NCBI RefSeq assembly: GCF_003634635.1
Contig: NZ_RBJB01000003.1
Location: 967,127 to 1,031,126 of the forward strand
Source of the DNA: Marinobacter nauticus
GTDB lineage: Bacteria > Pseudomonadota > Gammaproteobacteria > Pseudomonadales > Oleiphilaceae
Direction of reading: 5' to 3'
Length of the DNA stretch: 64,000 bases
Shown: in pieces, positions 17,865-26,340 of the stretch
How the letters are laid out: every line of letters starts with the position of its first letter
How positions within the stretch are numbered: position 1 is the first letter of the stretch
Program-made: the position numbers and the translations under genes
Notes under the pieces: model-generated
Seen by the model: the letters and a program-made list of their open reading frames with translations, nothing else
Database searches by the model: none
Told to the model about the DNA's origin: nothing

Positions 17865-18565
17865 TGGAAGCAATACCCCTTGCCGTGCACTGTCTGCAGT
17901 CGGTCACCGGCAACGCCGGCCTCCACCAACTTGCGACGCACCCGGCTCAGGTGCATGTCCAGGCTCCGATCGTAGCGACTGAACTCTTTCTCCAGCACCA
18001 CCTGGTAGAGATAGGGTTTGCTCAACGCTTCGCTCTGATGCAACACCAGAGTCCAGAGCAGGCGAAACTGGATGGGAGTCAGCGAGACCGGATTACCCTG
18101 AAAGCTGACGGTCATGGCATGACGATCAAGCTTTAACTCACCGGCAGCCAGTGTGGCAGGGTCTGCGCGCTGATCGGTTTCGCCCAGGGTGCGTCGCAGC
18201 AACGCCTCAATTCGCAACAGCAATTCGGTGAAACTGAAAGGTTTTGGCACATAGTCATCAGCCCCCTGCTGATACCCCATAATGCGCTCTTGCTCGGCAC
18301 CACAGGCGGTCAGCATCATGACCGGGGTCTGGCGGGTTTTACGGAGCTTCTCCAGGAATTCGAAGCCGTTCATGCGCGGCAGCAGCACATCCAGAAGAAT
18401 CAGATCCAGCCGCTGCCCCATAGCGGTGATCAGTGCCTGATCGCCCTCGTAGCTCTGCACCACCTGGTAGCCTCGGGACGCCAGCAATCCGGACAGCTGA
18501 TCACTGAGGGACTGATCGTCTTCGACAATCAGGATTTTCGGATTTCGGTCGGCCAGTGTCGCCAT
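17861..18565 (-). CDS. OmpR/PhoB-family response regulator of the siderophore locus
   Basis: A 234-residue regulator with a receiver domain (acidic pair in IVEDDQSL, phosphorylated Asp59 in LILLDVLLPRMNG, conserved lysine in YVPKPFSF) and a C-terminal winged-helix domain (LTPIQFRLLWTLV and SRVRRKLVEAG). It is the first gene of a two-gene unit with the overlapping histidine kinase. A strong Fur box lies upstream, so iron limitation should raise the level of the pair. By analogy with PfeR, likely targets are the receptor and perhaps asbA. Confidence 0.92.
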   Translation of the reverse strand: MATLADRNPKILIVEDDQSLSDQLSGLLASRGYQVVQSYEGDQALITAMGQRLDLILLDVLLPRMNGFEFLEKLRKTRQTPVMMLTACGAEQERIMGYQQGADDYVPKPFSFTELLLRIEALLRRTLGETDQRADPATLAAGELKLDRHAMTVSFQGNPVSLTPIQFRLLWTLVLHQSEALSKPYLYQVVLEKEFSRYDRSLDMHLSRVRRKLVEAGVAGDRLQTVHGKGYCFQ

Positions 18566-18586
18566 GGTTTGCCACCCATTGCCAAA

Positions 18587-18601
18587 TGATAATGCATATC
18601 A
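18587..18601 (-). promoter_or_regulatory. Strong Fur box upstream of the response regulator
   Basis: TGATAATGCATATCA is a near-perfect 7-1-7 palindrome and differs from the Fur consensus TGATAATNATTATCA at two positions. It lies about 22 bases before the regulator start. It is the best Fur match in the window. Confidence 0.75.
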
Positions 18602-18635
18602 TATGCAACGGATGACGGTAGCTCAAGTGCAGGAT

Positions 18636-19253
18636 TCACTCAGCGGGTGCGGCAAGCGCCTCCTGCAGCAAAGCCAACAGGTGAGCGGGCATGCCCTCGG
18701 CCAGCTTCAGAGCGGCACTGTGGCCACGGGGTGTCATTTTTCCCCAGGTCCGGCGCACAATGCGCAGCCATTTTTCTTTGTCGTAATCCGGGTTGTCTTC
18801 AAAGAATTGCGCAAAATAGCGCTCCAGAAACACCATACACGCCACATCTTCCAGCAACTGGGTGTCTTCGTCTTCCCGCAGTTTACGCTTGGTCAGAATG
18901 GTTTCGACCCGTTCGCACTCCGCTTTCGGGTAACCGCAAGCCGCCATGATCTCCGCTGCCCGGCGACCATGCATGCGGCCGCAGGCCTGACGCCATTGAT
19001 AGTAATTCTTGCGGCCCTCACCATAGTCACTGCGGGGCATGGTCCAGCGCTCGATATGTTGGGCCCGACAGGCGATCTGCATGCGCTCGGAAGGTTCCGG
19101 CTCCAGTTCAAACAGCCAGCGGGTCATGTGCAGGCTGTAGGCGTATTCCCTGGGAAGGGATTCACCGCCTATTTCCTCACGGTTGGGATCCTGCTGGTTT
19201 GCCTGGTCGATGGCATTAATCGCACATTCCAGATTGGCACTGTTGCTCATCAT
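18636..19253 (-). CDS. DUF4202 family protein
   Basis: A 205-residue cytosolic protein with the features I associate with DUF4202: an opening segment INAIDQANQQDPNRE, then YAYSLHMTRWL, CRAQHIERWTMPRSDY and DVACMVFLERYF. The histidines and the conserved QHIERW suggest a metal site of the HD-like kind, but this is inference. No signal peptide. AAGGA lies a few bases before two adjacent ATG codons (19253 and 19250). It stands alone between the two-component genes and a glutathione transferase, with no clear operon partner. No function has been established. Confidence 0.75.
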   Translation of the reverse strand: MMSNSANLECAINAIDQANQQDPNREEIGGESLPREYAYSLHMTRWLFELEPEPSERMQIACRAQHIERWTMPRSDYGEGRKNYYQWRQACGRMHGRRAAEIMAACGYPKAECERVETILTKRKLREDEDTQLLEDVACMVFLERYFAQFFEDNPDYDKEKWLRIVRRTWGKMTPRGHSAALKLAEGMPAHLLALLQEALAAPAE

Positions 19254-19362
19254 TCAATCCTTCAAGTCGCACGGCTCGCTCCTGGCGCCCCCGTGTGAAC
19301 AGGGCGCGCCGTTCCATCAGGCGATACTATCAGCCGGCCGGACTTCAGGTCACCGGCAAACT

Positions 19363-19980
19363 TCAGACCTGCGCCGAAGGCCGCGCCTTGATCCGGTCGA
19401 ACCAGGCCTGCAGGTGTTCCTGTTCCGGCTTGATACGGATATTGACCACCCGGGCAAAGGCCACAGTGGTGAAAGCGTTGATGTCGGCGGCGGTAAACCG
19501 GTCACAGCACAGGTATTCCTTGCCCTCGAGCTGCTTGTTCAGGAAATGCATGAATTTCTCGACGCCCTGGCCGCACTCCTCCCCCCACTCCTTGATGGGG
19601 TTCATCCGGTCCTTGAAATAGCCGGTGGTGTGCTGAAAGCACATGCCGGTGGGCATCATGAAATAGAATTCGATCCAGCGCAGCCACTGCTCCACCAGGG
19701 CTTTCTCCAGCGGTGATTCACCCAACAGACTGGGCGTGTCCGGATAGCTTTCCTCAAAATAGCGGCAGATGGCCATGGTTTCGGCAATGGAGGTGCCGTC
19801 ATCCAGTTCCAGCACCGGCACTTTCTTCATCGGATTGCGGGCAACAAAGTCCGGGCTCAGGTTCTCCCCTTTTTCAATATCCACCTGCACCAGTTCAACC
19901 TGGTCCAGCAAGCCTTTCTCGGCCAGGAACATGCGCACTCGGCGTGGGTTGGGGGCGGTTCGGGTTTCGAAGAGTTGCAT
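19363..19980 (-). CDS. Glutathione S-transferase family protein
   Basis: A 205-residue protein with an N-terminal thioredoxin-like GST domain (MQLFETRTAPNPRRVRMFLAEKG; MKKVPVLELDDGTSIAET with the cis-proline and glutathione gamma-glutamyl contact) and a C-terminal helical domain (about 90-200) containing DRFTAADINAFTTVAFA. The ATG at 19980 gives a start typical of the family; an 18-residue upstream extension has no support. The substrate is not known. It is followed on the same strand by a facing gap of 109 bases and then DUF4202. Confidence 0.85.
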   Translation of the reverse strand: MQLFETRTAPNPRRVRMFLAEKGLLDQVELVQVDIEKGENLSPDFVARNPMKKVPVLELDDGTSIAETMAICRYFEESYPDTPSLLGESPLEKALVEQWLRWIEFYFMMPTGMCFQHTTGYFKDRMNPIKEWGEECGQGVEKFMHFLNKQLEGKEYLCCDRFTAADINAFTTVAFARVVNIRIKPEQEHLQAWFDRIKARPSAQV

Positions 19981-20057
19981 CTTGTTATTGGCTCCGTTCA
20001 CTCGTTGAATTGACGCCAATGAGCGTGACCGCAAAAAACAGTTGCGTCAAGCAACCG

Positions 20058-20795
20058 CTATTGACCAGGCAACCAATGTTCCATCTGCTGGATGATCCAT
20101 CCGGGTTCATCCAGCGGCAAGTCGTGCCCGGCATCCGGATGCAGCCGAAGCGTCCAGCACCAGCGCCGTTCCAGTTCGGCGCTGCAATGCCAGTGCACAA
20201 TACGGTCACCCTTGCTCGCCAGCAGCAGGGCGTCTGCCATGGGCCGCTGCGGCAAGGGCTGAAACCGGGCTGCCGCCCGCAACTGATTGAACGCCGTACG
20301 ATAGTTGACAGGACGCTGGCGCTGGATGCTGTACCAGGCTTTGCACAAAGACAGTGGAATCTCTCGATTGGACGTCAGGCGCAGAATATCCCGCTCCCGG
20401 TGAAACAGCTCTCGACGGGCCAGTAGCTGAGTCACGCGCGGCCAGGCCAGCGGGCGCAAGCGTTTCCAGAACGGGCTGAAACCGGAACTGGTGTTGACCA
20501 GAACCAGGTGCTGCAGCTCCCCGGGTTCGGCATGCTGGGCCCAGTCAAGGGCCACCATACCGCCCATGGACAGCGCCAACAGGCTGAACGGCCTGGGTAT
20601 ATGATTGACCTGCTCACAGACGCGCCTGCGAATCTCAGGGATAGTGTCAGGAGAATCCTCGCGGAACAGTGTGCCGGTGCCCGGCAGATCAATGGTGTGG
20701 AACCGGTGTTCCGGAAAGGCCGAACGAAGCTGTGCCGGGAAGTCGCCCCAGTGGCCCTGCTCCCGGGTAAGGCCTCTCAGAAGGATCCAGTGCAT
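20058..20795 (-). CDS. Alpha/beta hydrolase
   Basis: A 245-residue alpha/beta hydrolase of the BioH/lipase-like group. The nucleophile elbow LALSMGGM places Ser76, SKGDRIV gives Asp197, and HPDAGHDLPLDEP gives His224, a complete catalytic triad. The N-terminus has LLRGLTREQGHWGDF, where the oxyanion loop of the family normally lies. It starts one base after the stop of the M14 peptidase gene and is probably cotranscribed with it. It could be BioH-like, but no biotin genes are nearby, so the symbol is withheld. Confidence 0.82.
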   Translation of the reverse strand: MHWILLRGLTREQGHWGDFPAQLRSAFPEHRFHTIDLPGTGTLFREDSPDTIPEIRRRVCEQVNHIPRPFSLLALSMGGMVALDWAQHAEPGELQHLVLVNTSSGFSPFWKRLRPLAWPRVTQLLARRELFHRERDILRLTSNREIPLSLCKAWYSIQRQRPVNYRTAFNQLRAAARFQPLPQRPMADALLLASKGDRIVHWHCSAELERRWCWTLRLHPDAGHDLPLDEPGWIIQQMEHWLPGQ

Positions 20796-20796
20796 G

Positions 20797-21897
20797 TCAT
20801 CGGCTATCCCTGTACCAGTGCATAATGGCAGCTTCCCTCAGCATGGACTCTTCATCCGCCCCCGGCAACCAGTTCTCATGACTGGCAGCGGCGTTCAACA
20901 GGAAATCAATCCACGGCATGTGACTGCGCAACACCCTTTGGTGTCGGTGCGGAACCAGTGGGTTGAAGAAGCCTTCCAGCCGAAACAGCTGACGCGGGCG
21001 TTTACGAATCCAGCGCCAGGATCCCATTTCCAGGGTGAGCGGCAGAAAAACACCGTCGCTGGTTCGGTTAACCTGTTTGTAAAAGTAGTCCCATAGATCA
21101 CCATGGGTCAGATAGTGGGCAGATTGCGGCTCAAACCGGTACGTGTGATTGGGGTAAGCCTGTTCCCAGATCAGTTTGAGCGCCATGACCGAGCCAATGC
21201 GGCGCATGGGCCGGCGGCGATAGGCGTAGGGAAACCAGATCTGATCCTGCCAGCCAAACCCGGAGTGGCAATCCAGCGCCAGACTGAATGGACGACCCGG
21301 GAGCAGTTCCCGGATCACCGACTCGAGGGCCAGGTTCTCGGCTTCCATCCCCTGTTCGGGATCACCGGTATACCAGGGCAAGCGTGGTGAAAGCCGCTGC
21401 CCTCCCAACAGGAAGGCACTGCGATCCTGGGCCGTGATCGGCGCATTACGCATCAGATCAACCCCGTTCGGATTGCTGCGCTGGTTCAGGTACATGCCGC
21501 CCGGGTTCAGCATGGGCAGAAGCGTGATGTGCACCCGCTCCAGAAGCGCCTGTACGCTGTCATCCCAGGCCAGGCGGGCCAAAAAAGAAGACAGCCACGC
21601 CATCACCACCTGCGTGCCGATACGCTCAAGCCCATGAACTCCGCCAATCAGCATAACAACGGGCGCATCCTTGCGGTCGGTGCCCAGGTCGACCCGATAG
21701 ACCGGCAGTTCAAGGTCGCGAACGTTCACCCGGGACAGTACCGAACTGGAGACACCTTCCGGCGCCTCCGCCAGCAGCCGCTCGAGCTGGATCAGCTCCG
21801 GCAGGAAAGTGCGAAGCCTTCGTTTCTGGCCTCTGTCCCGGCGGGCTTGCTCCGCTGGTATCACAGCGTGGGGCGTCAATGCTTTCAGTTCGGTCAT
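20797..21897 (-). CDS. M14-family zinc carboxypeptidase-like protein
   Basis: A 366-residue protein with the M14 metallopeptidase signature: GGVHGLERIG gives His88 and Glu91, CHSGFG gives His211, and the catalytic glutamate is Glu290 in LTLEMGSW. No signal peptide is seen from the ATG at 21897 (MTELKALTPHAVIP), so it should be cytosolic. It may act on peptidoglycan peptides or gamma-glutamyl compounds; the substrate is unknown. An upstream extension of 38 residues is open but lies in the promoter region shared with the divergent lipoprotein gene. GAGAG precedes the chosen start. Confidence 0.82.
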   Translation of the reverse strand: MTELKALTPHAVIPAEQARRDRGQKRRLRTFLPELIQLERLLAEAPEGVSSSVLSRVNVRDLELPVYRVDLGTDRKDAPVVMLIGGVHGLERIGTQVVMAWLSSFLARLAWDDSVQALLERVHITLLPMLNPGGMYLNQRSNPNGVDLMRNAPITAQDRSAFLLGGQRLSPRLPWYTGDPEQGMEAENLALESVIRELLPGRPFSLALDCHSGFGWQDQIWFPYAYRRRPMRRIGSVMALKLIWEQAYPNHTYRFEPQSAHYLTHGDLWDYFYKQVNRTSDGVFLPLTLEMGSWRWIRKRPRQLFRLEGFFNPLVPHRHQRVLRSHMPWIDFLLNAAASHENWLPGADEESMLREAAIMHWYRDSR

Positions 21898-21970
21898 TTC
21901 AGGCTCTCTGGCAACGGCTGCTGACAGTGTGCGCCAGAAATGCTTCAGTCCGTTGACAGTGCCGAACCTG

Positions 21971-21999
21971 TTATTGCAAATAGTACGCAAGGGTATACT
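21971..21999 (+). promoter_or_regulatory. Possible promoter for the substrate-binding lipoprotein
   Basis: TATACT (21994-21999) is a good -10, with a weak -35 (TTATTG) 17 bases upstream. The lipoprotein start follows 42 bases later. A TTGACA at 21953-21958 has no good -10 at the right distance. Confidence 0.35.
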
Positions 22000-22041
22000 A
22001 TGAAAATGCACCTTCGCAGATTACCGTGACCCAGTCCGCTC

Positions 22042-22875
22042 ATGCCCAGATTCCCGTTGCTCATCCTGGCCCTGTTGATGGCCGCCTGCTCACCCGATGA
22101 GGCTACAGAACCAGGGCGGCATGAAGCCACGGAAAGCGCCACGCGTCAGCAACCTGCCCCCCACCCTGATCAACACCGGATCATTCTCGCCGCCGACCCC
22201 TGGTGCCCCCATAACTGCCGGGCTGGTGCGCCGGAGGAAGGTTATATGGTGGATATTGCGCGGGAGATTTTTGCCGCATCCGGCTTTGACGTTGAGTACA
22301 GAAACTATGGCTGGGCCCGTTCCCTGAGCCTGGCCCGGGAGAACCGGATTGATGGCGTTATCGGCGCCCTGAAAGGCGACGCCCCGGACTTTGTCTTTCC
22401 GGAGCGCCCCATGGGCACCGCCCGTATCGGCTTGTACACGCATCCGGAGAGTCAATGGCAATACCGGGGGCTGGAGTCGCTTAACGGAAAAACCCTGCTG
22501 GTGATCAACGGTTACTCCTACTCTCCGGAGCTGGATCGTTATATTACAGACTATACCGATGATCCCGAACGAGTGTGGGTCCTCTCCGGAGCAGCGCCCC
22601 TCGGGCGAGCCCTCAGACTACTGGCACAGGAACGTACCGATACCTTCGCCGAAGACCAGGCGGTCATGAGCTGGTTTTTGCGGGAGCATTCAGGATATCC
22701 ACCTCCAAGACTGGCCGGGATCGCCCACCAGGCCCCCGTCTACATCGCCTTCTCGGCTGGCAACTCAAGATCGGAGGAACTGGCCAGACTACTGGATGCA
22801 GGTCTGGCCAGGCTGGCTGAAACTGGCCGTCTGGACGTGATCAAGGCGTCCTACGGGCTTTCCACCTCAGACTGA
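22042..22875 (+). CDS. Periplasmic substrate-binding lipoprotein (SBP_bac_3 type)
   Basis: A 277-residue lipoprotein with lipobox LMAAC and cysteine near residue 16. It is followed by a family 3 solute-binding fold: ADPWCPHNC, EEGYMVDIAREIF, NYGWARSLSLARENRIDGVIGAL. Such free-standing proteins bind amino-acid-like ligands and often serve as sensors or orphan binding proteins. No permease or ATPase is next to it. Its end overlaps the facing META-domain gene by 25 bases. Ligand unknown. Confidence 0.82.
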   Translation: MPRFPLLILALLMAACSPDEATEPGRHEATESATRQQPAPHPDQHRIILAADPWCPHNCRAGAPEEGYMVDIAREIFAASGFDVEYRNYGWARSLSLARENRIDGVIGALKGDAPDFVFPERPMGTARIGLYTHPESQWQYRGLESLNGKTLLVINGYSYSPELDRYITDYTDDPERVWVLSGAAPLGRALRLLAQERTDTFAEDQAVMSWFLREHSGYPPPRLAGIAHQAPVYIAFSAGNSRSEELARLLDAGLARLAETGRLDVIKASYGLSTSD

Positions 22876-23834
22876 AAAGCCTTTATGGTATCGCCAGCGG
22901 GTGTTTGCAGCAGCAATTCACCATGCCGGCCGATCCGGCCATCCGTTACCTCTTCCAGCAGCTCCAGGAAACGCCTTTCCTGATTCATCAACGCCGGCGC
23001 ACAGGCCATAATGGTGGTGGCCTGGAGACTGAAGGACAGCCCTTCTCCCGTCAGGTTATAACTTCCCATATAGCGATTACAGGAAGCCCGGCCAGCTACC
23101 CGGTTGTCCGCCAGAAACCTCAGGGTCATTCTGGAGCGGTCAATAATGCCGGCACCGGCAAGGTCTTCCACCACCCATTCGGCACCCCGGAACAGTCGCT
23201 GACGATCCCCGCCACAACCCTCAAACGTCTCATCGCCGAGTGTCAGACGCACCTGAGCCGGATACTGAGCACCGGCCATCTGGTCTTCACACAACTGATG
23301 AGCGATCCGCACTTCCATCCGCTCGTCACCCAGCGTGGCTTCATAGGCGCGACCATGACGATTGGCAAGAATCTCGTTCAGGCGGATATCTTCGGTGACT
23401 TGCTGGTCGTAAGGACGGGTCAGCCGCATCTGGCCATTCTCGATGACAACAGACCAGAACGGTTCCGTGCCTATCCCACGAAACGAGGATTCAATGGCGC
23501 CCGGCTCCAGGCACTCGGGAAGCGTCTCGCCACGCAGGCTCAGCGTTGCCCGCTCCCCCTTGCTCCAGAACCGGGTATCCGGGTCGCCGGGCGCGACAAA
23601 CAAGGCGCCGGAGGCGCTCTCGGCCGGCTTGAGCAGAACCCGGCGATTCAGGTATTCCAGCCCTACCAGTTCGTCGTCACCGGAGCTGGTGACCGTAACT
23701 TCGAGCTGGCCACACTGGTAACGGCCAAACTCCGACAGGCCCGTTTTCGTCGGGTTGGAGACACAGGCACTGATCAGTGCACCCGCAAGAACCACGACAG
23801 ACAGCGATACACCTTGTCGCAAAAACATGAACAC
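22851..23834 (-). CDS. META-domain lipoprotein with an MliC-like N-terminal domain
   Basis: A 327-residue lipoprotein (lipobox ALISAC). After the anchor comes an MliC-like, lysozyme-inhibitor-type stretch (YQCGQLEVTVTSSG, about 38-115), then a middle domain with GIGTEPFWSVVIENGQM (COG3650-like), and a C-terminal META/HslJ domain (about 215-320) with GRASCNRYMGSYNL and TTIMACAPALMNQERRFLELL. These domains are linked to envelope stress and lysozyme resistance, but the combined function is not known. A shorter META lipoprotein lies just upstream on the same strand. Confidence 0.82.
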   Translation of the reverse strand: MFMFLRQGVSLSVVVLAGALISACVSNPTKTGLSEFGRYQCGQLEVTVTSSGDDELVGLEYLNRRVLLKPAESASGALFVAPGDPDTRFWSKGERATLSLRGETLPECLEPGAIESSFRGIGTEPFWSVVIENGQMRLTRPYDQQVTEDIRLNEILANRHGRAYEATLGDERMEVRIAHQLCEDQMAGAQYPAQVRLTLGDETFEGCGGDRQRLFRGAEWVVEDLAGAGIIDRSRMTLRFLADNRVAGRASCNRYMGSYNLTGEGLSFSLQATTIMACAPALMNQERRFLELLEEVTDGRIGRHGELLLQTPAGDTIKAFQSEVESP

Positions 23835-23957
23835 ATCCTCTGTTGTTCCAGACTACAAGTCGCCATTGTAGAGATTCCATCCTGGATTCACCACGATCGA
23901 GGCAAAGCGCTGAGGCAGAAGCGTATCTGTGTCACGTCATCGCCAAGGCGACCGGAA

Positions 23958-24395
23958 CTACTCCTGTTCAGCGGCTGGCGAGGCCAGGATGGTAACGCCC
24001 TGCCCGGTCTCAAGCACCAGACGGCCATCTGCGGCGAACTGATACCCGTGAACGTCGCCCAGCAGTTTCAGAAACCGGTTTTCCTGCTGCATCAGGGTCT
24101 CGGGGCAGGCCATTCGCGTCGCGGCCATCTGGGAAAACACCAGTTCTTGACCCTGAATGTGCCAGCCTCCGTTGTAACGGTTGCAGGACGATGAGCCAAA
24201 CACCCGCCCTTCATCGGTGAACCCGATGGTAACCTCACTACCCTCAAGCACCGGCTCACCATCAATCTCTTCCACCAACCACTCGCTACCGGCCAGCGAC
24301 CCGGGCTTTCCACCCTCTTTCTCGGCATTGAGGGAGCAGCCCCAGAGCGACCCGGTAATCAGCAACATCGCCATGACATTCTTTGCAAGACTCAT
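23958..24395 (-). CDS. HslJ/META-domain lipoprotein
   Basis: A 145-residue lipoprotein (lipobox SLWGC) with a single META domain: GSEWLVEEIDGEPV, GSSSCNRYNGGW, and ATRMACPETLMQQENRFLKLL. It closely mirrors the C-terminal domain of the following gene, so the two are probably related by duplication. HslJ proteins are associated with novobiocin resistance and heat shock in E. coli. The gene lies 123 bases upstream of the larger META gene on the same strand and may share its transcript. Confidence 0.83.
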   Translation of the reverse strand: MSLAKNVMAMLLITGSLWGCSLNAEKEGGKPGSLAGSEWLVEEIDGEPVLEGSEVTIGFTDEGRVFGSSSCNRYNGGWHIQGQELVFSQMAATRMACPETLMQQENRFLKLLGDVHGYQFAADGRLVLETGQGVTILASPAAEQE

Positions 24396-24504
24396 ATAAC
24401 CCCCTGATAGATAGTGAGATAACCATTACATTCTACGCCTGCCGTCTTGGGAATTCGCATACAGAAAGGTTAATCTTGAGTTACCAGACATCCGGAGCAA
24501 CACC

Positions 24505-25242
24505 ATGGCGATCAAACTCTATCAGTTCTGCATTTCGCACTACTGCGAAAAGGCGCGTTGGGCCCTGGACTACAAGGGCATCAACTATCAGACCGTCAAC
24601 CTGCTCCCGGGCCAGCATGTAAACACCATTCGCAAACTGACCGGGGCCGAGTCGTCTGTACCGGTACTCGAACACGACGGCCAGATCATCCAGGGCTCCG
24701 GACATATCCTGGATTACCTCGACAAGGTCTTTCCAGACAAGCCCCTGTTGCCGGCGGATCCAGACCTTCAGGCCAGGGTTCTTGAATGGGAACAGAAGCT
24801 GGACGAACAGGCCGGCCCCGCTCTGCGCACCTGGGTGTACCACTATTTTCTGCAACGCCCGAAAATAGTGGTACCCATGCTGGCAGCGGGCACACCATTC
24901 TATAATCGTATCCTGCTCAGCCTGGCCTTCAGCCGGGTTGATGAGATCATGCGCAAGTGGATGAAGATCAATCAGAAAACCGCCGATACCTCACAGGCAA
25001 CCCTCGAGGCTCTGGTTAAAGAACTGGCCGAGATCTATCAGCAACGTCCGTTCCTGGTAGGCGATCAGTTTACCCGCGCCGATCTCACTGCCTGCTCGCT
25101 GCTGGCGCCGTTGTTCCAGCCGCCCGAGTACCCGGTGCCATGGCCAAAGCCGGGCAGGGTTCCGAAGCCTGTGCAGGCCTGGCTATCCGAATGGCAGACT
25201 GCCATCGATCCCATCGCCGCGGTGTATCGCCAGAACCGGTGA
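24505..25242 (+). CDS. Glutathione S-transferase-like protein
   Basis: A 245-residue protein with an N-terminal thioredoxin fold (IKLYQFCISHYCEKARWAL, then SSVPVLEHDGQIIQGSGHILDYL) and a helical C-terminal domain with GDQFTRADLTACSLLAPLF. The CxxxxxC arrangement at the active-site loop is unlike typical serine or tyrosine GSTs and resembles glutaredoxin-like GSTs. It is a single gene between the META lipoproteins and the fatty-acid hydroxylase. Substrate unknown. Confidence 0.82.
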   Translation: MAIKLYQFCISHYCEKARWALDYKGINYQTVNLLPGQHVNTIRKLTGAESSVPVLEHDGQIIQGSGHILDYLDKVFPDKPLLPADPDLQARVLEWEQKLDEQAGPALRTWVYHYFLQRPKIVVPMLAAGTPFYNRILLSLAFSRVDEIMRKWMKINQKTADTSQATLEALVKELAEIYQQRPFLVGDQFTRADLTACSLLAPLFQPPEYPVPWPKPGRVPKPVQAWLSEWQTAIDPIAAVYRQNR

Positions 25243-25353
25243 CGCTGGCCAGGCGGTGGCGGAATAGGCCAGCAACCCTGGCGCAATAGGACATCGCCTT
25301 TACCCGACGCTGTGCGATGATGACTCCCAACAAAAATAATTCGGGGAGCAGCC

Positions 25354-26340
25354 ATGGTGTTGATCGACATGATGCGGACAGTGCTGGAAGACAGCGGGCT
25401 GATCAGCCTCTGGCAGTTCCTGGCCCCCTGGCTGGCTCTTGACGAACGACAGCTGATTTTCGTCATCGCCACCCCCGTGTTCATTGCAGTTACCTTGTGG
25501 GAATACCTGAAGATACGGCATGACCCACGGTTGATGAACGTGCCGGAGGCTATTCGCAACTTCGCCCTCGGTGCCGGCTACCAGGTTACGGAGCTACTTT
25601 TTGCCGGCCTGATCGCCTTTCCCGTCTACGCGCTCTGCTATCACTATCGCTTGCTGGAACTGGAGCTGAACTGGGCGACCGGATTTCTGACCTTTCTCGG
25701 CGTGGATTTCTGTTTCTACTGGATGCACCGTGCCAGCCACCGCATGCGCTGGTTCTGGGCCGCCCATGTAGTCCATCATTCGTCCGAACGCATGAATTTC
25801 TCCACCGCCATGCGCCAGAATGCCACCAACATTTTCAACGGCATGTGGATTTTCTATTTGCCCATGGCGCTGATCGGTTTCAACCCGGTGTGGATCGGCA
25901 TCGCCTATGCTTTCTCCCTGGTGTACCAGTTTTTCGTGCATACCACGCTGGTGGGGCACCTGCCGGCCTGGGTCGAATTCCTTTTCAACACCCCGAGCCA
26001 TCACCGGGTACACCATGGCCGCAATCCGGAATACATCGACCGCAATTACGGTGGCACACTGATTATCTGGGATCGCCTGTTCGGAACCTTTGTCCCGGAG
26101 AGCGACAGCAACCCACCGGAATACGGCATTACCCGGCAGATTCATTCCAATAACCTGATTGTGCTCTGGACCCACGAATATGTGGACATGTTCCGCGACA
26201 TGGCCCGCCCCGGCAGCTTATTGTCCCGTCTTCAGCATTTATGGAATCCGCCGGAGTGGCAGCGCCCGGCACCTCAGAACAACAACAAGGATGCGGGCCG
26301 AAACCATGACCGAACACCCTCTGACGCTGAATACCCCTGA
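25354..26340 (+). CDS. Sterol desaturase/fatty-acid hydroxylase family membrane protein
   Basis: A 328-residue membrane protein with the eight-histidine di-iron pattern: HRASH at 125-129, HVVHH at 138-142 and HHRVHH at 216-221. Four or more hydrophobic segments precede and separate them. The family uses O2 and a di-iron centre to hydroxylate or desaturate lipids. The ATG has GGGAG upstream. Its last 35 bases overlap the start of the following hydrolase, so the two are likely cotranscribed and may act on the same lipid. Bacterial members are often of unknown substrate. Confidence 0.88.
   Translation: MVLIDMMRTVLEDSGLISLWQFLAPWLALDERQLIFVIATPVFIAVTLWEYLKIRHDPRLMNVPEAIRNFALGAGYQVTELLFAGLIAFPVYALCYHYRLLELELNWATGFLTFLGVDFCFYWMHRASHRMRWFWAAHVVHHSSERMNFSTAMRQNATNIFNGMWIFYLPMALIGFNPVWIGIAYAFSLVYQFFVHTTLVGHLPAWVEFLFNTPSHHRVHHGRNPEYIDRNYGGTLIIWDRLFGTFVPESDSNPPEYGITRQIHSNNLIVLWTHEYVDMFRDMARPGSLLSRLQHLWNPPEWQRPAPQNNNKDAGRNHDRTPSDAEYP

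Noticed and set aside
21953..21958. TTGACA as -35 for the lipoprotein promoter
   Set aside because: No -10-like hexamer lies 16-18 bases downstream; TATACT is 35 bases away.
22905..24194. A 429-codon plus-strand frame opposite the META lipoproteins
   Set aside because: Both minus-strand genes have lipoboxes and family motifs; the plus frame has no recognisable domain.
25244..25272. GCTGGCC ... GGCCAGC inverted repeat after the glutathione-transferase gene as a terminator
   Set aside because: The arms are 7 bases with a 16-base loop and there is no T-run, so it is not a convincing terminator.
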